Assembly: GCA_003013855.2 (NCBI GenBank)
Contig: ML058459.1
Coordinates: forward strand, 2,301,050-2,365,049
Direction of reading: 5' to 3'
Source of the DNA: Liriodendron chinense
Taxonomy: Eukaryota > Streptophyta > Magnoliopsida > Magnoliales > Magnoliaceae
Length of the DNA: 64,000 nucleotides
Program-made: the position numbers and the translations under genes
Shown here: positions 37,165 to 48,426 of the stretch, piece after piece
Position numbering within the stretch: position 1 is the stretch's first letter
Layout of the letters: each line of letters begins with the position of its first letter
Notes under the pieces: model-generated
The model's input: only the letters and a program-made list of their open reading frames with translations
Told to the model about the DNA's origin: nothing
Database searches by the model: none

Positions 37165-37454
37165 TGGTGTTGGCCACCTACACATTCTTTTTGCATATAT
37201 GATTGACGATGATGCATTTTTTTTTTATGTTTTTGAAAAAGATGACATGATATGTGTAAAAGAAATATGATGCATTTAATTGAAAAAAGAAAACTGTTTG
37301 AAAATCTACTGTGCCATGAGTTGTCTTGTGAGTGAGTCTGGATTTTGTGTCGGGATATAGGAATCAGAACTGGGGCTCGACCAATGCTTTGACCGATGTC
37401 TCGAGACTTGACTTGTGTGATCCTTTGGTTCCCTAGAGGTGTAGGCAACGGAAA

Positions 37455-37856
37455 CTATTGCCTCTTGAGATTGTCAGAATTTGCAGAGCCCTTCGTTCCT
37501 GACTGCACTTCTTCTTGTTCTTGAACTGTGACTGCTTGAACCGCTCTGAACTGTCTGATTTCTTGGTACCTGCACTTTTCATTTTTTTTCTTTTTTTTCA
37601 TTTTATTTGAGCCATTTTTGCCTGCAGCGCTCTTTCGAGTTTTCACCACAGCCGGCCTTTTTCCGTCATTTTTGCCCGTGGCGCCCTTTCGAGTTTTCAC
37701 CACGTCCCAGGTATTTGATCTTGCCTGCCCCTTGACAGCTATGCTGTTTTTACCCTCAGTGCCCTTTCGGGTTTTCACCAAGTCCGTTGTATGCCCACTG
37801 TTTTTACTCGAAGCGCCCTTTCGGGTTTTCACTCCGCCCTCTTTGTTTAGGCACAC
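37455..37856 (-). repeat. Minisatellite with an open frame of VKTRKG repeats
   Basis: Four units of about 55-65 bp carry (a/g)(c/g)cgccctttcg(a/g)gttttcac on the plus strand. In the element's sense direction the frame repeats VKTRKGAxGKN four times, then a lysine run. It lies just downstream of integrase. It may be a basic peptide or only a structured non-coding motif; the frame being open may be chance. Confidence 0.5.
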
Positions 37857-38291
37857 ATTTTTTTTTTTTTGGATCTTTGGATAACTGCGGCGACTAGAGG
37901 TCGGGAATCCGTCGTTGCCGGCAGATGGCAGTCTTTTAGTCCTTATCCTAAGTTACAATGATAGAGCTGTTGGTCTTAGCTAAAGACCCTTCTGAGATGA
38001 ATGGATGGATGACTGTGTTTCTTCTTGGACTGATTTTTTTCTTGGGTGCCTTGTTTTGGCCTCCCTTTTTCTTTCTCTTTTCTTCTTCTTTTTTTTCCTT
38101 TTTATTTTGCATTCTTTTTCTCTTTTTTTTTGTCTTTTCCCTTTTGAATCCCCTTTTTTTTGTATTTTTCTCTTTTTGAATCCCCTTATTTGAAACATTT
38201 GTTGGTGGACGGGAATGATTTCTCAGAGGTCTTAGCTTTGACCTCTTGACTTCAGCTCTATTAAAGTAACTCTTGATAAGGTCAGAATGGC

Positions 38292-41200
38292 TTACCCGTG
38301 AAAGATCTTCACGTTGTCGGCGTTGGTTGGCTCAGGAAGATCCACCCCTCTCATGTTGGTGAGTCTGAGGGCGCCTCCGGGAAGTACTTCTCTGATGATC
38401 AGTGGCTCGTCCCACGAGGGTCTGAACTTTCCTCTGGGATCCAGAAGGTGTGATGGTAGAATCTTCTTCATGACCATGTCGCCTACCTTGAAACTTCTTT
38501 TTCGGACTCTCTTGTTGTAAGCACAAGCCATCCTTTTCTGATAACACTGGGAATGACTTAGCGCACGCATGTGCTTTTCATCTGCTAGCTGCAACTGATC
38601 GAATCTGGCCCGTTGCCATTCTCCTTCTTCAATTCCGCTTTCGAGTAACACTCGTAGTGATGGTATTTCCACCTCGACTGGCAAAACTGCCTCCATTCCA
38701 TAAGTAAGCTCGAAAGGAGTATCGCCCGTAGCAGATCGTACAGATGTTCGATAGGCCCAAAGTGCATATGGGAGCATATCTGACCAATCTCGATAGGTCA
38801 CGACCATCTTCTCGAGTATCCTGACGATTGTCTTGTTTGCAGCTTCTACCCCACCATTCATCTGAGGACGGTAGGGGCTTGATCGATGACGTTGGATCTT
38901 GAATTTGCTGAGGAAGTCATCCATCTTCTTGTTGACAAACGGGGTCCCATTATCTGTGATGATAGCATGGGGGATTCCATACTGGCATATGATGTTGTTC
39001 TTCATGAATTTGATCACCTGAGATGCTGCAATCATGGTGTAGGAGGCTGCCTCTACCCACTTGGTGAAGTAGTCGACTGCCACAAGTATGTACTCATGAC
39101 CGTTTGATGCTTTGGGACTGATCTTGCCAATGATGTCGAGTCCCCACATGGAGAAGGGCCAGGGGGTGGTCAGGTTGTATAACTTTGATGAGGGGGCATG
39201 AATTTGATTTGCATGCTCCTGACATTTGAAGCATTTTCTGACGTGCTGGCAACAGTCTGTCTCCATGGTGAGCCAATAGTAGCCGAGTCGTAGAATCTTC
39301 TTTGCCATCATGTGCCCGTTCATGTGTGGGCCACAGACTCCTTCGTGTATTTCTTTTATGATCTTTGTAGCTTTTGTTTCATCGACACATCGAAGGAGGA
39401 TGTGATTATAGGATCGCTTGTAAAGAACTTCGCCACTGATGGTGAACTGGCCGGCCAAACGCTGGATGGTTCGGCGATATGTTGCTGTTGCTGACTCCGG
39501 ATATTCCTGGGTTTCGAGATATTGCTTGATGTTGGTATACCAGGGTTTGTTAGGGACAGCTTTGGCTTCTTCTATTTGTAGGCAGAAAGCAGGTTCATCT
39601 TGAATTTCGACTGTGAGCTCCCATTCTGAAGCTCCTTTTAGTATCTCGAGCATTGATGCAAGTGTGGCGAGAGCATCTGCAAACTGGTTCTTGGCTCTGG
39701 GCATGTATGAGAAGGTGACTTCTTTGAACTCCTCGATCAAATTTTCAAGATACACATGATACGGTATCAACTTCTTGTCCTTGGTTTTCCATTCACCATT
39801 TGTCTGATTGATGATAAGCTGTGAGTCTCCAAATATTCGTGGCTTCTTGACGCCCAAGATTATGGCTTCCCTTAAGCCGGCGATGCATGCTTCGTACTCT
39901 GCCATGTTGTTGGTGCACTCGAATGCTATGCGCTTTGAGATGGGAATAGGGACATCATCTGGAGAGTAGAGGATCGCTCCAATACCACTCCCTTTAGAAT
40001 TTGTTGCGCCGTCGAAGAATAACGTCCACTCATCTTTTTTCTTTTCTTCTTCTTCAATAAGCAAGAGATCTTCATCAGGGAAGAACGTCTTGAGCGGTTG
40101 ATAATCCAGGAGGGAGTGGGCCGCAAGATGATCGGCGAGGGCCTGCCTCTTGATTGCCTTCTGAGTGACATAGGTGATGTCGAACTCAGACAGTAGTAGC
40201 TGCCATTTAGCTATCCTTCCAGTGAGTGCCGGTTTCTCGAACAGGTACTTGAGCGGATTCATGTGAGCGAGGAGGAGAATAGGGAATGCAATCATGTATT
40301 GACGGAGTCGCTGAGTTGCCCAGACTAGGGCGAGGCAAGTCTTCTCGATCGGGGAATACCTGGTCTCATAGTCAGTGAACTTTCGACTCAAATAGTATAT
40401 TGCTTGTTCCTTCTTCCCGCTCTCGTCGTACTGGTCGAGGACACAGCTAATGGCATCTGCTGCTACCGAGATGTATAACAATAGTGGCCGTCCAGGAGTA
40501 GGCGGCACTAGGACTGGAGGATTCATGAGATATTTCTTGATGCGATCGAAGGCGACTTGGCAATCATCATTCCATTCTTTTGGAACATTCTTCCGAAGGA
40601 GCTTGAAAATGGGCTCACAAATAGGTGTGAGCTGTGCGATGAAGCGACTGATGTATTGAATTCTGCCGAGGAAGCCACAAATTTCTTTCTCTGTTCTAGG
40701 AGGGGGCATCTCAATGATTGCTCTGGTTTTGGTCTCGTCGACCCTGATGCCATCCTCGCTCACCATAAAGCCGAGGAGCTTACCTCCCATTGCACCGAAG
40801 ACACATTTCTGAGGGTTGAGGCGGAGCTTGTACTTTTCTAATCTGTTGAATAACTTCTTCAGATCTTCAAAGTGTCCTTTAATTGTGCGAGATTTGACGA
40901 TCATGTTGTCCACATATACTTCAAGCTCTTTGTTCATCATGTCACAGAATAATGCTGTCATTGCTCGCTGATATGTTGCTCCTGCGTTCTTCAGACCGAA
41001 CAGCATTACCCTGTAACAGAAAGTTCCCTAGGGAGTGATAAACGATGTCTTCTCACGATCTTCGATTGCCATCGTGATCTGATTGTAACCTGAGAACCCG
41101 TCCATGAATGAGAAGACCTTGTATCCAGCAGTATTGTCGACCAGAGTGTCGATGTGTGGCAAAGGGAAGTCGTCTTTAGGACTGGCTTTGTTGAGATCTC

Positions 41201-41756
41201 GGAAGTCGATGTACATTCGAACCTTGCCGTCCTTCTTTGGTACTGGTATGATGTTGGCGAGCCATTCAAGGTAGTTGGAGACTACCAAGAATCCCACATT
41301 GTACTGCTTGATGACTTCATCTCGGACTTTCAGGGCCCATTCTGGCTTCATTCTTCGAAGTTTTTGCTTCACTGGCTTCATATCTGCCTTGGTTGGCAGA
41401 TGGTGTACAACGAGCTCTTCATCGAGCCCCGGCATGTCTTCATATGAGAACGTAAAGTTGGACAATCTTGGAGCTAGGAACTCTATCATTTTCTGTTTCA
41501 TCTCAGGTGGCAACGATTTTTCAATGCGTACTTCCCTAGGGATCTCAGGTGTCCCCAAGTTTACTATCTCGAAATCATCGGCTACAACATTGGCTTTAGA
41601 TTTGAACTTTTTGAGGAGATCCTCAAGTTCGGGAGCCGGATCATCATCTTCCTCGTCCCGAGCTTCGTCCAGACCCATGAGCTCGAAATCTAATTCGATG
41701 TTGAAATCATATGATTCGACTTCAAACTCATGCGACTCTTTAGACGAACTTGGCAC
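38292..41756 (-). pseudogene. pol: Ogre-like pol: RT, dual RNase H, integrase
   Basis: A single frame from 41756 to 38292, interrupted by one TAG (41028-41030) where TGG is expected before GTFCYRVMLFGLKNAGATYQ. The RT finger motif FPLPHIDTLVD and the palm are clear, but the catalytic box reads YVDN (40905-40916) instead of YVDD, a GAC-to-AAC change. A gypsy RNase H (YYLSRKFTDYETRYSPIEKT) is followed by a second archaic-type RNase H (FFDGATNSKGSGIGAIL; NMAEYEACIAGLREA). This dual arrangement defines the Tat lineage. Integrase has the H-H-C-C finger, then LDIIG, TDNG and GGVEAANK for the D, D and E residues. The frame differs from that of gag-protease. The enzyme set is complete in layout but dead. 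Confidence 0.92.
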
Positions 41757-41868
41757 ACTATTGAATGCAGGAAAAGAAATGTTTTTTGGTTTTTGAGAAT
41801 TTTCTGAAATGGAAATGCTAGATGTTTTTGGCTTTTGAAAGTTTTCAATTTTTTTGGATTTTCAAAAT
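41757..41868 (-). other. Protease-RT junction
   Basis: Between the last in-frame protease stop and the first RT methionine the frame changes. Ogre elements are known to remove a short intron between protease and RT. A similar intron could join the frames here, but I did not find a convincing donor/acceptor pair by eye; a frameshift is the alternative. Confidence 0.4.
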
Positions 41869-44379
41869 TCATGGGACTTTGAACAGGTGGGCATTGCAGA
41901 CCATGATTGAGCCCAACTTGTTCCAAAGTTCCGGTCGCTGCTTAAACATGCATTTTTTTTGGAAGCCAGAGCCCTCAGATGGCTCTTTGGCAGATTCAAA
42001 AGTTAGGGGAACGGATGACCATTCAAGACCCCACACTTCCTCCCCTGAAGAGGTGGGGGTTGATGATTCGGGCAAAGAATCACAGCCTGGCCCAATAACC
42101 ATGATTTCTCGCTGGTCGGGTTCGAGATTTGAGTTGTACTCAATCCCTCCCGGATAGCTTACCTCGCATTGCAGTTCGTCTGGTTCTACGGATAGACATG
42201 AGTTTGGAATCTGGACATCGGACCAATCCAGGGCTGGCCATTTCCCTTTCTTGGTCCAATGGATGGGCTGCTTCTGCCCCTGGCTGATGATTGATGATGT
42301 TGATATGGGCGAGTCGTGCCCCTTGCTGATTGATGCTGAGATGGGCAAGTTGTGCCCTTGACTAGCTGGAATTGAAGTGGGCAGGTTGTGCCCCCGATTG
42401 ATTGATGCTGAAGTGGGCAGGTCGTGCCCCTGGTTGGGAGCAGGTATCAGAGTAACCTGGTCCTGAAGCTGTTGTATTTGACTTTCTTCTTCATCTTCAT
42501 CATTTCCTTCTTCTTCTGGAGGCTTAAATGGTTCGAGAATCTGATCCCATCGAATGGGGGGCCACGTGGCCCAAACTAGGCTCATCGGGAGGCCTTTGTG
42601 TAGTGCAGTCCGTTGATTCCCTCCTGGATCTTTGCAAGGTTCTCCTAGCTTGACGAATTGGATGGGTGAGCACCGAAATTTCTTCCTCCTTTTGTCCATG
42701 AAGGTTGCCCTGTATCCGAGTCCCCATTTGCGTTGGTTATATATCAGCGGTACCTTTCTGGACTTGAAATGATTCTTCATTCGGTATTTGAGGCTCAGAC
42801 ATTCTGCCGACGAAAAGACACGGTCCACCCCTATCGGTTCTGGATTGGCGATAGAGTTCACAGTCTCGAATTCGAAACTGTGAAACGGGATGTCTTCTTC
42901 AGAGTGCTGGATATCGATGACCGGGATGTCTGGCTCAGTGGCAGCAGCATTAGAAGGAATGATGAGTTCCTTCTCTGCGTGGATAGAGATCACTTGATTT
43001 CCACAGATGTACTTCACTCGTTGATGCAGGGTTGATGGCACAGCTCCAACCTTGTGCAGCCAGGGTCGTCCGAGCAGCATGTTGAAAGAGGCTGATATAT
43101 CCAGAATTTGGAATTTGATAGTGGAGATTTCCGGACCTATCTGTACCTCTATGTCGACCTCCCCTTCCACTGATCGGCGGGTGTTGTCGAATGCTCTGAC
43201 GCATATGGTGCTGGGTCGGAATGAAGAAGGATTGATTCCCAGACGTTCTGCAGTCTTGAGCGGGCAGACATTTAATCTTGAGCCATTATCGATAAGGACT
43301 AGTGGGACACAGAGGTCTTTGTATCGTAAGGTTATGTTGAGGGATCGCCCATGATCGCGTCCTTCTGGTGGCAACTTATTATCAGTGAAGGTGATGGCGC
43401 GCGGAGCCAGGAGTTGTCCAATCATCAATGCTATCATCTCTGGTGCCGTATCAGAGGAGACGTGAGCATCGCTCAAGGTTTTGGCAAACATTTCTCGGTG
43501 TATGCGAGATGTGCAGAGTAGCTCCCATACTGAGATTTGTGCAGGGATTGACTTGAGCTGAGTCGCCACATCATATGCGGCTTCATTTTTGTTGCCGAGG
43601 CCTAAAAGAGCGCCTTTGGGATCTCCTCTGTTTTGATTATCTCTTCGGATGCAACGCCTGTTGGGGTTCATGTTCCCCACTTCCGCACATTCTGGATAGT
43701 GCCATAGGACCTCTTTATAATTTTCCTCCCCTTTGCCTTCTAGGACCACCGGTTCTTGCAACGGTGTTGGTGTGGGTACCAGATCTTCCTCGTATGGAGC
43801 TTTTGCCTTGAGAACTACATTGTTGCCTGTGTTGAAGGGGTAATATCGAGGCTTGTCTTCGTAGACCACATAAGGTCGTGGTCCTGGCTTGACTGTTCCT
43901 GGGGCAGGAGGCTCCCATGGAATGAATACTGGTCCTCTTGATATGGCAGGAGGTTTCTCTGTTCATCCCAACTGTCGTAGTGTGATTGACACGCCTCCAG
44001 GGTTTGCCCCTTGCAATATGACTGGCTCGACTGGAGGAGCTCCTTCCAAAACAATAGGCTCTTGCTGCTGATGAGTATAATCCTTCCTTCATGGATTGGA
44101 TTGTTCTTGAATTGGGGTTGCCCCTTGCAAGATGACAGGTTCGTATGTGGGTTCGATGTATGATTGTGCTCCTTCCAGGACGACTGGTTCCCAACATGAG
44201 GGACCGTAAGATGCCCCTTGAACAACTGGCACATCATATGGAAGTGCTCCTTCGAGTACTACTGGCTCGAGGACTGAAGGACGAAAGGGACTTGCCCCTT
44301 GCAAGATTGAAGGAGGATTTTTCGGCCCATAAGTGTAAGCATGAATGGACTGGATAGGGGAGAAGAAGCGATCGAGATG
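41869..44379 (-). pseudogene. Ogre-like gag-protease linker and aspartic protease
   Basis: Continues the gag frame. The first part is a linker of repeated (E)PVV/ILEGA and VILQGA peptides, about eight copies between 44330 and 43735. Then comes a retropepsin domain with VLIDNGSRLNVCPL as the catalytic D-(N/S/T)-G region and FNMLLGRPWLH as the second strand motif. After the protease lies a conserved tail (KWGLGYRATFMDKRRKKF). A second repeat set of about 13 residues, (G)HDLPTSASINRG-type, occupies 42430-42280. In-frame stops are TGA 44089-44091 and TGA 43963-43965. It acts in polyprotein maturation when intact. Confidence 0.85.
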
Positions 44380-46620
44380 GTCCCCTTCTTCTATACTATT
44401 GACTGCAGGGCCACGAGAAGAACTGGGGTCCGTTGGATGCTGAGGCAGAGGATTCTGAAGGATGTTGGTGGAAGCTGCTGGAGAAGTTCTAGGGACCGAG
44501 ATGACAATCTTGCGGTCATCAATCAGGTCTTGTATGGCATTCTTCAAAGTATAGCATCGATCAGTGGTGTGGCCACGCCCTTGATGATAGGCACAATACT
44601 CATTTTCTCGGTAGTTCGGTGGCAGAGGATGAGGCGGAGGCCGAGGTGCCATTAGAGTAAGTAACTGCTTCTGCACCAGCGTAGCCATGACTTGACTGAG
44701 TGGTTGAGAGAGGGGAGTAAATTTCCTGAACTCCCTGTAGTTTTGCCTATTTTGATATGAGTATTGACCGTTTCCTCTGAACTGCTGCTGTTGTCGAGGT
44801 GGTTGTGGCTGAGGATTCGGTTGTGGCTGATACCGCTGAGGCTGATGCTGAACTTGATTCTGCTGATACTGTTGGCATCCCTGTGGGGGAGCATGTTGAT
44901 TTCCTTGAGCAGTGGTGTTGATGTTGTTTACCTCTGTTGGGCGGGGAGGAGAACCACTGTGGTTTCCATTCCCGTGCCCGATAGGTCTTCCTTCCACTCT
45001 GTTCCTTTTGATTGGAGTGGCTTGATGAGGCCATGGGGAGATTGTCCCGGCACGGATTCCTGCTTCGACTTGCTCTCCAGCACGGATCAATTGTGAGAAA
45101 TTCGCATATGGATGTGAGATGAGATACCCGGATATGCCTGGGTATGTTGAATGAACAATCATGGAGATTTGTTCTTCGTCGTCGATAGGCGTTCGCATTC
45201 GAGCTGCCATAGCTCGCCAACGTCCCACATAAGCTGATAGTGTCTCATCACTCTTTTGCCTGAGAGCTGCGAGGTCGGCTCTTCTGGGTGCCATGTTGAG
45301 ATTATACGCGAATCTGTCGACGAAAGCCTGGGAAAGTTGTTCTCATGTCCTGATGCGGTGGCAGTCCAATGAAGTGTACCAATCTAGGGCATCGCCCTTT
45401 AGAGATTTTTAGAATAAACGAATGAGCGCCCCTTCATTTTCTGAGATTGCACTCAGTTCTCCACAGAAGGCCTTGAGATGTGCTGTGGGACACCCGCTGC
45501 CATCGTATCTTTTGAATTTTGGTACCTCAAAATTTTGAGGTACTTGAGCGTCTGGGAAAGGACACAAGTCTCTGAACTTGGTTGAAGGTAAGTCGATTCC
45601 TTGCTGTCGCTGAAGCTGATTTTGCAAGATCTGGAACTGCTCTCGCAACTCGTCCAGTCCTGAGTGATCCGTTCGAGCGACTGGTGCTTCTTGGAGTAAG
45701 GCACGTTCTTCTTCGGCATAGTGGTCGATGTCTTCGACCCTATGTGCTTGCTGAAAAGCGACCGCGGGTTGCTGAAATTGATTTGATGATTGAACTGGAT
45801 TCTGATGAACTTGTGCTTGAAATGACTGTAGCTGAACTGGAGACTGTACTGAAGGTTGAACTGGAACTTGCTGGAAATTAACTGGAGATTGCTGAATTGA
45901 AGATTGCTGGAAATTAACTGGATTTTGCTGAATTGAAGATCGCTGAAAATTAACTGGAATCCCATCGGTGGGGATGTGCTGGAATTGAAAAGTGCTTCTG
46001 TTTGCAGGAGGCTGAGATGCTGGGAAGTGACCCCCTTGTTGGGTATTCGCCACTATCCGCTGATTGGTGTGGGCTTGACACTGACCCCCATTGTGGGCAT
46101 TTGCCAGTGCTGTCCCTGTTGCTGGAAATTGAATTGAAATACCATCAGCGGGGATGTGCTGGAATTGAAAAGGTGTCCCATCAGCGGGGACATGCTGAGA
46201 TCTATTGAGACTGTTGTTTGCAGGATTGACTGGAAGCTGACTGGAAGTCCCTGCGACGGGGGCGCTCTGAGATGGCCCTGTCGTTGCAGGAAGGTACTGA
46301 GGAGGATGCCCCATAGCGAAGGGCTGAGATGGTTGCTGTCGGTAGTCTTGGGCAGACTCCGATGGTTGTGCTTGATTTGAACTGGAGGCCAGAAGGACCC
46401 GGCATGGTTGCTGAGACTGCTGAACTGGGCCAACCTGATTATTGGCTGCTGTTGTGGCTTGTGCTTGCATGAATTGCAAGAGCATTTCTTGCATTGCTCT
46501 CATTCCTTGTGCCAATTCTTGTATGATTGGTGTATTATCAATAGGCTTTTGCGCTGGAGGTTGCGTTTCGGTCATCTCAAGAGCAGGGAAGAGATGCGTT
46601 TCTTCTTCGTGGTCGGACAT
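44380..46620 (-). pseudogene. gag: Ogre-like gag
   Basis: Begins at ATG 46618-46620 (MSDHEEETHLFP), 290 bases inside the 5' LTR. The N-terminal 300 residues are glutamine/proline-rich with repeats of SSIQQ(N/S)PVNFQ and HIPADGT/I. The capsid-like domain starts at FEVPKFKRYDGSGCP. It is cut by TAA 45409-45411 (CAA expected) and TGA 45343-45345 (TGG expected), and resumes FVDRFAYNLN ... SDETLSAYVGRWRAMAARM. The nucleocapsid finger is CAYHQGRGHTTDRC, the CxxH form typical of Tat-lineage gag. Confidence 0.88.
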
Positions 46621-46890
46621 GGCTTGCTGAGCCCGAGTGCGGATTATGCTGCGGAAGGGAAGTTGTCTCCGAACACGTTGAGCCCGAGGAGGTGCAATGG
46701 TGAGGATTATACTCTACTGTTTTTGGTTTTTGGGATTTTCTATTTTTTTTGTTTTGGGATTTTCTATCTATTTTTTTTTGGTTTGGGGTAGAATGCTATG
46801 CAGATGAGATTGTATGAGGATTAGTGACTTTCAAGTACGGGAAGGATTCTGTTTTTCAAGTCGGATCACGACTAGTGGGACTAGCAAATT

Positions 46891-46906
46891 CCCAGCAGAG
46901 TCGCCA
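46891..46906 (-). other. Ogre-like primer-binding site
   Basis: TGGCGACTCTGCTGGG on the minus strand, three bases inside the 5' LTR. It matches the tRNA-Arg-type PBS reported for Ogre elements. Confidence 0.8.
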
Positions 46907-46909
46907 TTC

Positions 46910-48426
46910 TGTGGACCCTCGTCGTTTCTGCGCTCCCACACGACGTTCCCGTCCCTTCCCTTTCGGGAAAAGAAGGAGAGGAAGAGGATGCGTGAGTGCG
47001 AAATCGCCGTTTGCGCCACTGGCTTGCCTCGTTCTCGAGGGCTTTGTTTGGTTGTCGTGTTAAGTTGGATGTGTTTAAATGAGTTTATATAAGACCAGAG
47101 TCGCCACTAGCCAATTACTTCGAATCTATAGTCGGCTAGACCCCGTAGAAACGTTAGAGAAGGGGATCCGAAGATTCCTTCCTCTAAAATGACTCATTTT
47201 GATCTGCGGCCAGAGATTCAAGGTAAGGGATCACGGATACAGGGTGGGAAGAGGTTAAGCACCCCACACACTGCCCGTACCGAAGTACGGTCTCTACTTC
47301 ACAGAATCGAACTAATACTTGAAAGTCTGTTTTAATCCTCGTACATTCTCATAGATGACATGATGCATGAATGCGGGTCTGAACAGTAAGAGTTTCTGAT
47401 GGGCAGGTTCCAACAACGGGCAAGCCCAGAGCATACGCTCGAACTGACAGGTGCTTAATTTAAGACGTATGCAGTGTGCTTGAATAATCAAGGTGCTTGT
47501 AGTGAAGCATGAATGCAGGTCTGAACAGTAAGAGTTTTTGATGGGCAGGTTCCAACAACGGGCAAGCCCAGAGCATACGCTCGAACTGACAGGTGCTTAA
47601 TTTAAGACATATGCATTGTGCTTGAATAATCAAGGTGCTTGCAGTGAAGCAGGGGGGTTGGAAGAAAAGTAAATATTGCACTTATCCTAGATGCAAATGA
47701 GATGATGCTGGAAAAAGAGTAGCTGGATGGACGGAGGTGTCGCAAGGGTTGGCTTCGAGTGGCTGGATCAAGACTTGGATGGCTTGGGAGACTTGGACCA
47801 GTGGTCAGGCTGGGCTGGACCAGGGCTAGGCTCTTCTCACTCGGGCTCTCCTTGGTAGAAGGAATGGGCTAAAGGATGAAGGAGGACTCAGACGGACGGG
47901 CTCTCTCTGGTTGAGTGGTGTCTTGAAATGAGAAGGGGAGGGGGGTATTTATAGCAGCTGGCAGTGGCATTTCGCGTAAATAATTTTGGGTGGCCTGCTG
48001 TGGGCCGCCCGTACGGCCGTTCCTCGGTTTCTAGCGAGGTACGGTCGCTCCCTCGGGGCTGCTGTTTGGCTCGGTGGGTTGACTCAGCGGGTCGACTCGG
48101 TGATTTGACTCAGCGGGTTGACTCGACGGGTTGACTCGGTGTTTTGACTCGACGAGTTGACTCAGTGGGTTGACTTAGCGGGTTGACTCGGCGGGTTGAC
48201 TCAGTGAGTTTGACTTTTTAAAGATTTTTTGACTGGCTTTTCTTATGGGGGGGTTTTTCAGGCTGATGTTTAGGACTGGGTTAACTGGGTTCAGGCTTGA
48301 GTTGGGCTACGGAATGGGGCTTACAAGGGTGAGTTTGGCTGAGTTTGGACTTGGGATTTGGGGGGATGGTCCTCCATTCATCCAGCTATCTCTACCAACA
48401 GTGTAGCCGAAGGAGGGGTGTCTACA
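46910..48426 (-). repeat. Ogre-like 5' LTR (right)
   Basis: 1517 bp with intact TG...CA ends on the plus strand (tgtggaccc, gtgtctaca). The TATAAATA promoter box on the minus strand is at 47946-47953. The gttgactc minisatellite is at 48074-48212. Confidence 0.93.
47946..47953 (-). promoter_or_regulatory. TATA box of the Ogre-like 5' LTR
   Basis: TATAAATA on the minus strand, about 475 bases into the LTR, conserved in the other LTR (29513-29520). It would place the transcription start near 47915. Confidence 0.55.

Larger units (their letters stand above)
28467..48426 (-). mobile_element. Ogre/Tat-like Ty3/gypsy retrotransposon, 19.96 kb
   Basis: A complete element with TSD ggacc at 28462-28466 and 48427-48431, inserted in the copia pol. 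The LTRs are 28467-29982 (1516 bp) and 46910-48426 (1517 bp). The PBS is tRNA-Arg type (TGGCGACTCTGCTGGGA), the type used by Ogre elements. The order on the minus strand is gag, protease, RT, RNase H, second (archaic-type) RNase H, integrase. An antisense extra gene and a long repeat-rich 3' region follow. By eye the LTRs differ at roughly 30 positions plus small indels (about 2%). Multiple nonsense changes make it non-autonomous. No separate ORF upstream of gag, as in legume Ogre, is visible. Confidence 0.95.

Noticed and set aside
41275..41796. 173-codon plus-strand ORF
   Set aside because: Antisense shadow of the Ogre-like RT N-terminus.
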